A stretch of DNA of 32,560 nucleotides from Planctomycetia bacterium (GTDB lineage: Bacteria; Planctomycetota; UBA1135; GCA-002686595), in assembly GCA_005778045.1 (NCBI GenBank), contig SXKQ01000140.1, positions 1 through 32,560 on the forward strand. The letters run 5' to 3'. Both the position numbers and the translations under genes were made by a program. Below are positions 7,095-15,438 of this stretch, piece by piece. How positions within the stretch are numbered: position 1 is the stretch's first letter; the number at the start of each line of letters is the position of its first letter. The notes below the pieces were generated by a model. That model made no database searches. It had not been told where the DNA came from and saw only the letters and a list, made by a program, of their open reading frames with translations.

Positions 7095-8450
7095 TCAGTA
7101 GTTCCACTGCAGCTGGAAGGCGAGGCGATCGGCATCCTCGGTGAGCTCGTAGAAAGCCGGGCCCGAGGTGTCGGTGGTGTTCGTGCGTTCGAAGGTATGG
7201 GTGTACATCACCGTGAGCTCCAGCTCGGGCCAGGGGGACCACTCGAGGCCGAGGTCGAGCTCGTTGATGTCATTCTCGGGGGCATTCGCGCGGAACTTGC
7301 GGGCCCCGTCGAAGTAGTTCCAGCGCACGAAGGGGAACATGGGCCCCTTCGAGGTCTCCACCAGCGTGTTGACCTGCAGATAGCCGCCTTGCAGCGACTC
7401 GACGCCGACCGCCGTGAGCGTGTCGTTGAGCTGCGGGCCCTCGCCCCAGGTCCACTCGGCCTCAAAGCCGAGGGGTTGGGGGTAGAGCGTCGCCGAGAGG
7501 GCCACGCGCTCGTCGTCGAGGCCGTCGGCCTTGGCGGTCGGCACGTCATCAACGCCCGGGCCCAGTTGCTGCGTGCTCACCACGAAGTCCCCGACGTAGC
7601 CCTGAGCGCCGAGCTCGAGGATCTGTCCGTTGTCGAACTGGATGGGATAGGACGCGCGGCCGATCCAGTGGAACTCGCCGTTCTGGTCGCTGCGGTTGAG
7701 GCCCTGGCCGGAGTACGCGCCGAAGCCGAGCACGCCGTAGTCGCCCGAGCCCTTGAGGCCCTTGCGCACGAGATCGCGAAACAGGGCCCGGATCTCCTTG
7801 GGCGCCCAGTAGAAGAACACGCCGATGTCGCGCTCGCCCTCGACCGCCGAGTTCAGCGCGTCCGGGCGCTCCATGGGGGCGCGGTTCTGGCTCGACTGCA
7901 GATTGACGAAGCCATAGGGCACCTTCGACTGGCCGACGCGGAAGCGGTACTCCTTGTCCGCGTCGATGGCCACGTCCGCATAGAGGTCGCGCGTCTGCAG
8001 GCCCTTGTCGCCCGTGCCGCCGACCGAGCCGAAGGCGTCGAATTGCGCGTAGAGGAACACGTGCTCGCTGACGTCGCCGGAGAAAATGAACCGGCCGCGG
8101 CGGATCATGAAGGTCTCCTTCTCGCTGACCGAGCTGTCTGCCGGGACGACGAGGTCCGGGGTCAGGTCCTCGTTGAAGAGCGAGGTGGTGCGGAACTGGG
8201 TGTACCCGCGCAGGCTGATCTTCTCGTACCACTTCGACTTGGCGGCCTTCTCGGCGGCCTCGCGAGCGGTCTTGTGCTCCGCGATCTGCTGCTCGAGAGC
8301 GGCGAGCCGGGCCTCGAAGTCCTGCTGGAGCGCGCTGACGGAGGCTTCGAACGAGCCTGCCTTCGGCGCGCTCGCTTCGGCCGGGGCGGCCGACTGGGCG
8401 AGCAGGGTGGGGGACAGCAGCAGGGCGGCGGCGACAGGGCGGTGGGACAT
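7095..8450 (-). CDS. OprO/OprP-type (phosphate-selective-like) outer-membrane porin
   Basis: Outer-membrane porin of about 451 residues, PF07396-like. The start ATG 8450 gives a signal peptide (MSHRPVAAALLLSPTLLAQS); an in-frame ATG at 8510 would place 20 residues in front of it. Residues of about 30-75 form a coiled coil (ALQQDFEARLAALEQQI), the periplasmic trimerisation segment common in these porins. The barrel then begins with SLRGYTQFRTTSLF, and the family stretches FMIRRGRFIFSGDV, FRVGQSKVPYGFVN and NSAVEGERDIGV follow. It ends with LAFQLQWNY, a terminal aromatic that fits barrel assembly. It is the first gene of a minus-strand group with the haloperoxidase and a second porin; the upstream 227 bases presumably hold its promoter, but no clear consensus boxes are visible. 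Anion or phosphate selectivity is an inference from family. Confidence 0.85.
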   Translation of the reverse strand: MSHRPVAAALLLSPTLLAQSAAPAEASAPKAGSFEASVSALQQDFEARLAALEQQIAEHKTAREAAEKAAKSKWYEKISLRGYTQFRTTSLFNEDLTPDLVVPADSSVSEKETFMIRRGRFIFSGDVSEHVFLYAQFDAFGSVGGTGDKGLQTRDLYADVAIDADKEYRFRVGQSKVPYGFVNLQSSQNRAPMERPDALNSAVEGERDIGVFFYWAPKEIRALFRDLVRKGLKGSGDYGVLGFGAYSGQGLNRSDQNGEFHWIGRASYPIQFDNGQILELGAQGYVGDFVVSTQQLGPGVDDVPTAKADGLDDERVALSATLYPQPLGFEAEWTWGEGPQLNDTLTAVGVESLQGGYLQVNTLVETSKGPMFPFVRWNYFDGARKFRANAPENDINELDLGLEWSPWPELELTVMYTHTFERTNTTDTSGPAFYELTEDADRLAFQLQWNY

Positions 8451-8671
8451 CGATGGTAGGCGCGCTAGGGGATAGGGGGCCGAGGGTGGTGGCCTAGCAA
8501 CGCGAAACACTCTCCGACTGCCCTGTAAAGAGTCGTGAAAGCGATGGACAAGAGATCAGGACGAGGACAAGGAATGGCGCGCAATCGATCAAGCAAAGGC
8601 CAGTTCTTGAACACTCCGTCAAGGGCAAGCTCTGCGTTGGCCTTATCTTGACCTTCGCTCGAGCTGCGGGG

Positions 8672-8687
8672 CGGGGGCTAGTCCCCG
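8672..8687 (-). terminator. Candidate hairpin at the end of the carbonic anhydrase gene
   Basis: CGGGG/CCCCG stem with a six-base loop overlaps the stop codon (8678-8680) on the minus strand. GC-rich, without a T run; weak support. Confidence 0.3.
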
Positions 8688-9325
8688 ACGGGGCGCCGCG
8701 TCATCTCGAGCAGCTCCGCGACCCGGTCATTGCCGTCGATCTGCAGCGCCAGGTCCCTCAGGAGGCCATCGTGGAGGTCGTAGACCAAGCCGTGGAGCAT
8801 GGGACGGCGGCCGCGCTTCCAGGCGGTCTGGACAATCGGAGTGCGGGCAAGGTTGTGGACCTGCTGCAGCACATTGAGGTCGACCGCGCGCCGGAAGCGG
8901 CGGTTGGCATCACTGATGCCTTGCAGCTCCTGTTCGTGGCGACTGCACGTGTCGCGGATGCCGGCGAGCCAGTGGTCGACGAGGCCGTAGCTCCGGTCGC
9001 CCATGGCGGCCTTGACGCCGCCGCACTCGTAGTGGCCGCACACGATGACGTGCTTCACGTCGAGCACCTCGATCGCGTACTGCAAAACCGACAGCAGGTT
9101 CAGGTCGACGCTGTGCACCTGATTGGCGATGTTGCGGTGCACGAACATCTCGCCCGGCGTGACCCCGGTCAGGGTCTCGATCGGCACGCGGCTGTCGGCG
9201 CAGCCGATGAACAGGAAGTCAGGCTCCTGCTTGCCGGCGCGCTTCTTGAAGAACTCGGCATCGGTCTTGGTGATGTCCGCGACGAGCTTGCGATTCTGGT
9301 CGAACAGGCGCTTGAGATCTTCCAT
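8678..9325 (-). CDS. can: Beta-class carbonic anhydrase
   Basis: Cytoplasmic zinc enzyme interconverting CO2 and bicarbonate, 215 residues, close in length and sequence pattern to Escherichia coli Can. The zinc ligands Cys42 (IGCADSRVP), His98 and Cys101 (CGHYECGG) and the Asp44/Arg46 pair are all present. GEMFVHRNIAN and the C-terminal HDGLLRDL also match the family. ATG 9325 follows GGGAG. It lies 15 bases downstream of a SulP transporter gene on the same strand, an arrangement seen in many bacteria in which the anhydrase works with bicarbonate uptake. Function is secure. Confidence 0.96.
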   Translation of the reverse strand: MEDLKRLFDQNRKLVADITKTDAEFFKKRAGKQEPDFLFIGCADSRVPIETLTGVTPGEMFVHRNIANQVHSVDLNLLSVLQYAIEVLDVKHVIVCGHYECGGVKAAMGDRSYGLVDHWLAGIRDTCSRHEQELQGISDANRRFRRAVDLNVLQQVHNLARTPIVQTAWKRGRRPMLHGLVYDLHDGLLRDLALQIDGNDRVAELLEMTRRPVGD

Positions 9326-9340
9326 GGGGTGCTCCCTGTG

Positions 9341-10960
9341 TCAGTGGGAAGGCGGGGGCGTCAGCTCGAGGCCGACGATGCGCAGGTCGATGCCGCGTTC
9401 GATGGCCTGTTGGCGGAAATCCGAGAGGTGCTCGAGCACGTCGTTGTGGATCTCGCGACAGCGAGAGCCGTCAATCTCGACGCGCTCGCCGTTCTTGAGG
9501 CTTGCGAGGAGCCTTGCCAGCGAGGCCTTGTTGAGAAAAGAGACATGCTCTTGCAACCGCACGCGCTTCAAGACCGAGCCCGGTGGGCTCACGACCGTGA
9601 AGCATTCGGAGCGGATCTCGTCGAGCAGGATTAAGGCGAACGCCACGGCGAGGCCGACCGTGATGCCCACGAGCAGGTCCGTGAGCAGGATGGTCGCGAT
9701 GGTGATCACGAACGGCGTGAACTGCTTCCGGCCCTGGCCCCACATGCTCCGCAGGATCTGCGGGCGGGTGAGCTTGAAGCCGGTGTAGAGCAAGATTGCC
9801 GCCAGCGAAGCCAGCGGGATCTCGTTCAGCAGCCCGGGAATGCTCACCGCGGCGAGGACGAGCAGCACGCCGTGCAGGATCGCCGAGAGCTTGGTCCGAG
9901 CCCCGGCGTCGACGTTGGCTGCGCTACGCACGATCACGCCGGTCAGCGGCAATCCGCCGACGAGGCCCGAAAGTGTGTTGCCGACACCCTGAGCGAGCAG
10001 CTCGCGATTGGGCGGCGACAGGCGCTTGTGGGCGTCCATGCGGTCGGTCGCTTCCAAGCTGAGCAGCGTTTCTAGGCTCGCCACGACGCCGAGCGTCACC
10101 GCGACGCGCCACGTGTCGGCGCGCAGCGCCGCCGAGAAATCGGGCAGCGTGAAGAACGAGAAGAACTGGCCGGCGCTGGTCGCGACGGGCAACTGCACCA
10201 GGTGCTCGGAGAGCAGCGCCCAACTCGAACCCGAGTGCTTCAGCGCGAGGTTGATGCCGACACCGGCGAGCACCGCCGCCAGCGGCCCCGGCATCAGCTT
10301 CAGGCGCTTGAGTCCGGTTTTGTCCCACAGCACGAGCAGCGCCAGCGCGATGGCCGCGACGAGGAGCGCGCCGGGCTCGATTGCGTGCATCGCATGGTTG
10401 ATCGCCGTGAAGGTCGTGTCGCCGTCCGGCTGCACGAAGGACTCGTCACCTTCGTAGTCCCTGTCCCAGCCCACCGCATGCGGCAGCTGCTTGAGGATCA
10501 GGATCAAGCCGATCGCGGCGAGCATCCCGCGGATCACCGACGACGGGAAGTAAGAGCCGATCACGCCCGCGCGCAGCCCGGCGAGCGCTATCTGCACCAG
10601 GCCCGCGATCACCACGGCCATCAGGAACGCCTGGAACGAGCCGAGTGTGGCGATCGCGCTCACCACGATGGCCGTCAGGCCGGCTGCCGGGCCGCTCACC
10701 ATCAGGTGCGAGCCACTGAGCAAGCCGACGACGATGCCACCGACGATCCCCGCGATGACTCCGGAGAACAACGGCGCTCCCGAGGCGAGCGCGATGCCAA
10801 GGCACAGCGGCACCGCGACAAGGAACACCACCACGGAGGCGGGTACATCCTCGCGCACGCTGTCCCTGAAGGTGGGGAACTGCGGTGCTTTGGCCGCCGC
10901 TGTCGTGGACTGGCGCTGCGCCTGCGAAAGGTGCTTACGGACTGAGTCGGGCCAGTTCAC
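9341..10960 (-). CDS. SulP-family anion transporter with STAS domain, probable bicarbonate transporter
   Basis: Inner-membrane transporter of 539 residues. A short cytoplasmic N-terminus is followed by the SulP signature (DVPASVVVFLVAVPLCLGIA) and many hydrophobic segments to about residue 430, then a C-terminal STAS domain (about 440-530; VEIDGSRCREIHNDVLEHL). The core GLPLTGVIVRSAANVDAGA stretch is typical of SulP transport domains. The start is GTG 10960; no later Met is available until the transport core. The adjacent carbonic anhydrase suggests bicarbonate as substrate, as in BicA-like transporters, but sulfate cannot be excluded from sequence. It lies 31 bases after a histidine kinase gene on the same strand and may be in one operon with it. 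Confidence 0.92.
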   Translation of the reverse strand: MNWPDSVRKHLSQAQRQSTTAAAKAPQFPTFRDSVREDVPASVVVFLVAVPLCLGIALASGAPLFSGVIAGIVGGIVVGLLSGSHLMVSGPAAGLTAIVVSAIATLGSFQAFLMAVVIAGLVQIALAGLRAGVIGSYFPSSVIRGMLAAIGLILILKQLPHAVGWDRDYEGDESFVQPDGDTTFTAINHAMHAIEPGALLVAAIALALLVLWDKTGLKRLKLMPGPLAAVLAGVGINLALKHSGSSWALLSEHLVQLPVATSAGQFFSFFTLPDFSAALRADTWRVAVTLGVVASLETLLSLEATDRMDAHKRLSPPNRELLAQGVGNTLSGLVGGLPLTGVIVRSAANVDAGARTKLSAILHGVLLVLAAVSIPGLLNEIPLASLAAILLYTGFKLTRPQILRSMWGQGRKQFTPFVITIATILLTDLLVGITVGLAVAFALILLDEIRSECFTVVSPPGSVLKRVRLQEHVSFLNKASLARLLASLKNGERVEIDGSRCREIHNDVLEHLSDFRQQAIERGIDLRIVGLELTPPPSH

Positions 10961-10991
10961 GTCGGTTGAAGTCCAGCTCTTGGGCCAATGT

Positions 10992-12437
10992 CTAGGAGTC
11001 GGCTGAGTGTTTTGGGGTGTTGTCGCTTACGAGACTTGCGAGGCTTGGGATGCACACATCCTGCCGTGGCGGTTTGTCCTCGAGGGCGGGTCGGGAATCA
11101 GCCAACAAGTCTCCGGGCGCCACTGGGAGATAAAGACGGAACTCCGAGCCCGTGCCCAGAGCGCTGCTGACGCCGATGCGGCCGCCTAGGCCGTGGACGA
11201 TGGCAAACACCGTGGACAGGCCGAGACCCGTTCCACGGTCTGAGGACTTGGTCGTGAAGAACGGCTCGAAGATGCGCTCGCGCACCTCGCGGGACATTCC
11301 CACGCCTGTGTCGCGCACAACGATGCGAACCCAGAGCCCCGGCGCGAGGGAGTCGGGGCCGCCGCTCTCCGCGGTCGTCGTCAGGCTGTCCACGTCGATC
11401 ACCAGCGTGCCCTTGGACTCCATGGCGTCGCGCGCGTTGACCACGAGGTTCATGATCATCTGCTCGAACTCGACCGGATCGATGTAGATCGACGGCACTC
11501 CGGGATGGCAGCGCAGGTCGAGGCCGACGCCGTGTCCGAGGATCTGGCGCAGGAGCGGGGACGAGGAGCGCAGGAGCTCGAACACATCGACCTTGTTCGC
11601 TTGGCCCTTGCGCTGGCGACCGAACTGCAGCAGGCGGCGCGTCAGGCCGGCACCCTGCACGAGAGCTTGCTGGAGAGCCTCGACTAAGGGCTGTTCCTCG
11701 GCGCCCAGCACACGCTTGGCACGCAGATTCTCGACGAGCATCTCGGCGGCCCCGTAGGCGACCGTCAGCACGTTGTTGAAGTCATGGGCCACGCCGCTGG
11801 CCACGCTTCCGAGGAACTCGAGGCGCTGCATTTGCTGCAGCACCGCTTCGCGCTCCTCGCGCTGGATGGCCGCGCCGAAGGCGACCGAGGCAATGCGCAG
11901 GGCGTCGATCTCGACCCGCTCCCAGCGCTGGGGCCGCTCGCAGGCGTCGAAGCCGATCAAGCCCCATAGGCGTCGTCCCGCCCGGATGGGCTGCACGAAC
12001 AGGGACTGGATCTGTTGCAACTCGAGAATCGGCCGCTCTTCCGGTGGGAAGTCCGCGATGTCGCCGAAAACCGGCTCGTCGCGCTCGAAGGCGCGCATCC
12101 AGCGGCCGAAGCCCGCGGCCTCGAACGGGATGCCCTGCAGGTCCGGGTTGTCGATCTGGGGCGTCACGCCGGGGGCGGCCCACTCGAAGGTTTGGTAGCC
12201 GCGCAGCGTGTCCTCCGCGTCCGACCGGATCTCGAAGAGGTACACTCGGCTCACGCCCGTGGCCTCGCCGGTGATGCGCAGGAACTCCTGCGCGCACTCG
12301 CACCAATGGGAGGACTGCGCGATGGCCTCAGTGGCGCGAGCGACGCCGCTGAGGATTGCGTCTCTACGGCGCAGTAGCTCCTCCGGGGCGATTGCCACCG
12401 AGGGGTCGGGCCGAGGAGTGTCGGTCGGAGCGGACAT
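10992..12437 (-). CDS. GAF-domain sensor histidine kinase
   Basis: Soluble-looking sensor kinase of about 481 residues with no membrane segment. A GAF-type domain spans about residues 20-190 (SRVYLFEIRSD, LWGLIGFDACERPQRW). The phospho-acceptor helix follows with LGSVASGVAHDFNNVLT, His218, then the ATP-binding domain with N box MNLVVNARDAM, G1 DTGVGM, F box FEPFFTTK and G2 GTGLGLS. The HDFNN form is typical of cytosolic NtrB-like kinases. Start ATG 12437 is preferred to 12524, which would run into the divergent gene's start. No response regulator is next to it. Its place just upstream of the SulP transporter and carbonic anhydrase hints at control of inorganic carbon uptake, which is only an inference. 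Confidence 0.9.
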   Translation of the reverse strand: MSAPTDTPRPDPSVAIAPEELLRRRDAILSGVARATEAIAQSSHWCECAQEFLRITGEATGVSRVYLFEIRSDAEDTLRGYQTFEWAAPGVTPQIDNPDLQGIPFEAAGFGRWMRAFERDEPVFGDIADFPPEERPILELQQIQSLFVQPIRAGRRLWGLIGFDACERPQRWERVEIDALRIASVAFGAAIQREEREAVLQQMQRLEFLGSVASGVAHDFNNVLTVAYGAAEMLVENLRAKRVLGAEEQPLVEALQQALVQGAGLTRRLLQFGRQRKGQANKVDVFELLRSSSPLLRQILGHGVGLDLRCHPGVPSIYIDPVEFEQMIMNLVVNARDAMESKGTLVIDVDSLTTTAESGGPDSLAPGLWVRIVVRDTGVGMSREVRERIFEPFFTTKSSDRGTGLGLSTVFAIVHGLGGRIGVSSALGTGSEFRLYLPVAPGDLLADSRPALEDKPPRQDVCIPSLASLVSDNTPKHSADS

Positions 12438-12447
12438 CCCTGCGCAA

Positions 12448-12463
12448 GATTGTACCGGATTGT
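12448..12463. promoter_or_regulatory. Direct repeat in the divergent promoter region
   Basis: GATTGT occurs at 12448 and again at 12458, exactly 10 bases apart (about one helical turn), in the 85-base gap between the divergent kinase and surface-protein genes. This spacing suits an activator or repressor site; no regulator is identified. Confidence 0.25.
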
Positions 12464-12522
12464 CCTGAGAATCTGGACGCGGTTTTCGCGACCCGCCATG
12501 GTGTGCGACCGGGGCTGCGATC

Positions 12523-14454
12523 ATGAAACAAGCATTGCTCGCCGTTGGCTGCCTGCTGCTGCTCGCGCTCGTCGCCGCGGTGCTTTGGCCGCGTGGGGAG
12601 GAAGGCGCAGCGGAGTTGGCGCCCGCCGTGGCCGAGCGCGCGCCGGGCGCGGACGAGGCGGCCGCTTTGGAGGTCTCGGCTGAGCGCAGTGAGACCGGCC
12701 TTGGGCCTGTGGGATCGACGGACGCGGGCCGGGGCGAGGCTGCCGACGCGGGGGCGCCTGTCCGCGCGCTCGCCGGGACGTTCGTGGTCGAGCGCGCGAG
12801 CGGGCGCGTCGACGCGGCGGCCGCCGGCGAGTTCGTGCTGGTGCTGCAGGGCGCAGGCGGCGAACACCTCGCCGATGTGCCTGTGCGCGCCCAGTCCGGC
12901 CGCTGGCGCAGCGCCTGCCCCGCGGCCTGCGCGACCCGGCTGGCCTACGTCGAGGTGACCGGAGTTCGCGTCGATGGCGCGGCTCTGGTGTTGCTCGTTC
13001 CCGCGCGTCCCGTTCCAGCCGACGGCGCCCTCGAGATTCTCGCACGCGAGGCGCGGCCGACGCTGCTGCATGTGGTGGATGCGCGCACGGGAGTCGAGCT
13101 CGGTGGCGTCGAGCTGCTGCGCTCCCTCGGCCGTTCGCTGGCGGTGGCCCCGCTGGATCCGGCCCTGCGCGACTCGGCGCGAGTCGGCCGGGGCCTGTCC
13201 TCGCCGATCGACCTCGCCGCCCTCACCCAGCTTCCACCCGGTGGCGCGGAGCTGCTCGTGGGGGTGGCGGGCTACGCGTGGACGCCCATCGCGGTCGAGG
13301 TCGGGGCCGGAACCGAGCGCACCGTGGAACTCGCGGCCGGCGGGGAGCTGCGGCTGCGCGTCGAGGGCGATGTGCGGGCCGAGGCCCCCGTTGCGGTGGT
13401 CTTGCGGCGCTCCCAGCCCCCCGACGGCCGACCCGACGGCCGACCGCTGGCGGCGCTGTCCGTCACGGCGCCCACCACGCTCGTTCTCCACGGGCTCGCC
13501 GGGGCGGAGTACACGCTCACGGCCGAGCCGGGGCGACCGGGCCAGGTCACGGAACTCGGCTCGGTCACGGTCGCCGTCGCCCCGGGCGGTGTCAGCGACG
13601 CGACGCTCGTGGTCGCGCCGCAGCCCAACGTCCAGCGTGCCTCCGTGTCCGGCCTGCTGCTGGTTCCACAGGGCTGGGAACTCGAGAGTCCCGAGGTCGA
13701 TGTCCAAGCCCTCTCGCCACTGCTCTACGGGCAGCGCGGGCGGATCGAGCTCGAGGTCGACCCCGCCGACGGCGTTTCGGGCTTCGACGTCTTCCGCTTC
13801 TCCCACCCGGGCCTCGACGTCGGTCGCTACAGCCTCGGCGTCCGGGTTCCGCCGCTGCGCGTCGAGTTCGAACTGCCTTCGGCCGGCCTCGCCGACCTGC
13901 AGGTCGTCGCCCCACCTCCCGCGCAGCTCGTCGTGCGCCTGCACGAGTCCGAGACCGGCGCACCCATCCGACCAGCGCTGCTCTACTGGGCGGCGAGCCG
14001 CGACGGCCAGCCCATCGGGACCATGGAGGCGGTTTCCTACGCGTCCGACCTCGACGGCTACCGCATCGTCAGCGTGCCCGGCGCGGTGGTGCTGCTCCCT
14101 GATGACGAGGACGGGATCGAGCTCCCCGAGCCAATCGTGCCGCTGCCCGCGGGCTCGAGCGAGGCTTCCGTTCCGGCCACCCGGCAGACCGAGCTCGAGA
14201 TCGTGCTGCTCGACAACGGAGTGCCCCAGCCTTTCCCCGAGGGTTGGCGGGTGCGCTTCTTCCGGCCGGAGGAGCAGCAGCCGCTCGAGGTGCCGCTGCG
14301 GGCCTCGACCGTCTTGCGGCGGGCCCGGCTGCCCGCAGGTGGGCGCTACCGCATCGAGTTTGACCCGTTCCCGAGCTACCAACCCTTGTCGGCGCTCGAA
14401 TTCGAGGCCAGTCAGCGCCAGCGCTCTCGCATTGAAGTACGGCTAGAGCGGTGA
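12523..14454 (+). CDS. Membrane-anchored extracytoplasmic beta-sandwich protein, unknown function
   Basis: A 643-residue protein of unknown role. It opens with a signal-anchor (MKQALLAVGCLLLLALVAAV, about residues 4-22). An Ala/Glu-rich low-complexity stretch to about residue 80 follows. The remainder is rich in Val, Leu, Pro and short beta strands, with segments such as LHVVDARTGVELGGVELL and LVVRLHESETGAPIRPALL that resemble carboxypeptidase-regulatory-like or Ig-like sandwich modules. No catalytic motif is visible, and few Cys are present. It is divergent from the kinase gene and convergent with the 160-residue gene. Large anchored sandwich proteins are common in planctomycetes and may serve in the cell surface or in binding; that is inference only. 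Third-position GC is high throughout, so the frame is real. Confidence 0.8.
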   Translation: MKQALLAVGCLLLLALVAAVLWPRGEEGAAELAPAVAERAPGADEAAALEVSAERSETGLGPVGSTDAGRGEAADAGAPVRALAGTFVVERASGRVDAAAAGEFVLVLQGAGGEHLADVPVRAQSGRWRSACPAACATRLAYVEVTGVRVDGAALVLLVPARPVPADGALEILAREARPTLLHVVDARTGVELGGVELLRSLGRSLAVAPLDPALRDSARVGRGLSSPIDLAALTQLPPGGAELLVGVAGYAWTPIAVEVGAGTERTVELAAGGELRLRVEGDVRAEAPVAVVLRRSQPPDGRPDGRPLAALSVTAPTTLVLHGLAGAEYTLTAEPGRPGQVTELGSVTVAVAPGGVSDATLVVAPQPNVQRASVSGLLLVPQGWELESPEVDVQALSPLLYGQRGRIELEVDPADGVSGFDVFRFSHPGLDVGRYSLGVRVPPLRVEFELPSAGLADLQVVAPPPAQLVVRLHESETGAPIRPALLYWAASRDGQPIGTMEAVSYASDLDGYRIVSVPGAVVLLPDDEDGIELPEPIVPLPAGSSEASVPATRQTELEIVLLDNGVPQPFPEGWRVRFFRPEEQQPLEVPLRASTVLRRARLPAGGRYRIEFDPFPSYQPLSALEFEASQRQRSRIEVRLER

Positions 14455-14497
14455 CATCGACTTCTCTATTGGATCTCAAGAGTAAATCGAGAGGCTA

Positions 14498-14517
14498 GAG
14501 GCCTGCCCCGAGGCCTC
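14498..14517. terminator. Candidate bidirectional hairpin between convergent genes
   Basis: Perfect 7-bp inverted repeat GAGGCCT/AGGCCTC with a six-base loop, 44 bases past the end of the plus-strand gene and 48 bases before the end of the minus-strand gene. No T run on either strand. Confidence 0.4.
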
Positions 14518-14564
14518 GGCGCTCCGCGAGTTCGGTCCAAGGTGGTCGAATGATAATTAGATGG

Positions 14565-15047
14565 CTAGATAATGCCCTTTTGGTGCAATCCGGCACAGAT
14601 GGCGACCTCGTCGGGCATGGCGTCCTCCGGGTGGGCGAAGCGAACACCGTCGGGGTCCTCGGCCAACTCCGCGGCCACCTCGCGCAGGCGCACGAGGTCG
14701 AGCACCCGATCCTCAAGTCGACGTCCCGGCGCCACCTGCAGCACCCACTCGACCTGCCCTTCGGCCACCGCCGCCACATCGATCTCGGGGCGCGCGGGCG
14801 CGGTCACGAGGCGTACGGTCGCGCCCAAGGGGTCCGGGTGGAACAAGGAGCGGATGCGCAGGCCCCACAGGCGCTCGCCGTCATGGGCCCGCAGGCGCCA
14901 CTCGTCGACTTCGACGAGCAGGCTCGAGAGGTCCGGCCGGGGAGTGAAGATCAGCGAGCGACGCGTCGAACGCAGTTGCTCGAGCCGCGGGCGCCAGAAC
15001 GTGGGTTCCAGCAGGTAGCGGCTGCGCAATCGGAGGGCGGTGTCCAT
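14565..15047 (-). CDS. Hypothetical protein, 160 residues
   Basis: Not recognised. The protein is cytoplasmic in character, with no signal peptide or membrane segment. It has an Arg-rich N-terminus (LRLRSRYLLEPTFWRPRLEQL), a mixed alpha/beta middle (LLVEVDEWRLRAHDGERLWGL) and an acidic helical end (DLVRLREVAAELAEDPDGV). Gene quality is supported by a clean ATG start, high third-position GC, and an abrupt fall to AT-rich sequence right after its TAG stop. A longer open frame on the opposite strand (14550-15314) is composed of Arg/Gly/Ala-rich sequence and looks like a shadow. It is convergent with the surface-protein gene and divergent from the amidohydrolase array, so it could share the 391-base intergenic region with the array's promoter. 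Confidence 0.65.
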   Translation of the reverse strand: MDTALRLRSRYLLEPTFWRPRLEQLRSTRRSLIFTPRPDLSSLLVEVDEWRLRAHDGERLWGLRIRSLFHPDPLGATVRLVTAPARPEIDVAAVAEGQVEWVLQVAPGRRLEDRVLDLVRLREVAAELAEDPDGVRFAHPEDAMPDEVAICAGLHQKGII

Positions 15048-15438
15048 CGTTCAACCGGGGCGAGCCGAGGGAACGGGGGCGACGAACGCCCGGCGTGCGG
15101 GAGCGTGCTCGAAGCAGGCCCGTCGCGGCCAGAAAGGAGGAATTCCTTTCTGCCTCTCGCGGCGCGGGCGCGCGCGAGCCTGCGCCGTAAGACGCGGGCA
15201 AATCGGAGGCAACGGGCGCCTCTGGCGCGCGCTTTCCATGCCTCCGGACGCCCGGACGCCTCTATCATCCCCGGCCCTCACTGCGCCGCTCCCCCGGAGC
15301 TGCGCCTGAGCTAAACGTCCCGACCGCCCCACCAACCCCGCCCCGCGCTCGTCCCGCCTCGGGACTGGCCCGCGACGAACCGCCCTCTACGCACGGCTCC
15401 CACAGAGCCCGTGCGATGCGGGCCCCGGAGCCAGTGCC
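15048..15438. other. 391-base intergenic region, presumed promoter region of the amidohydrolase array
   Basis: Lies between divergent genes and should contain promoters for both. The only clear structure is the inverted repeat at 15130-15152. No sigma-70-like pair or recognisable riboswitch was found. The right half (15250-15438) is C-rich on the plus strand, as is common in untranslated leaders of very GC-rich genomes. Confidence 0.5.
15130..15152. promoter_or_regulatory. Inverted repeat upstream of the amidohydrolase array
   Basis: Perfect 8-bp arms CAGAAAGG and CCTTTCTG separated by 7 bases, with GGAATTCC nested inside. It is AT-richer than its surroundings and lies 83 bases upstream of the 160-residue gene's start and about 290 bases upstream of the array's first start. 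Candidate operator or leader hairpin. Confidence 0.4.

Noticed and set aside
5412..8459. Plus-strand open frame of about 1000 codons antisense to the haloperoxidase and OprP-like porin
   Set aside because: A product of very high GC without stops; the antisense genes have signal peptides and family motifs, this frame has none.
12364..14382. Minus-strand open frame antisense to the surface-protein gene
   Set aside because: Gln/Arg/His-rich composition typical of antisense shadows; the plus-strand frame has a signal-anchor and beta-strand pattern.
14550..15314. Plus-strand open frame overlapping the 160-residue minus-strand gene
   Set aside because: Arg/Gly/Ala-rich with no start signal, and it runs across the intergenic region; the minus-strand gene has the better codon pattern.
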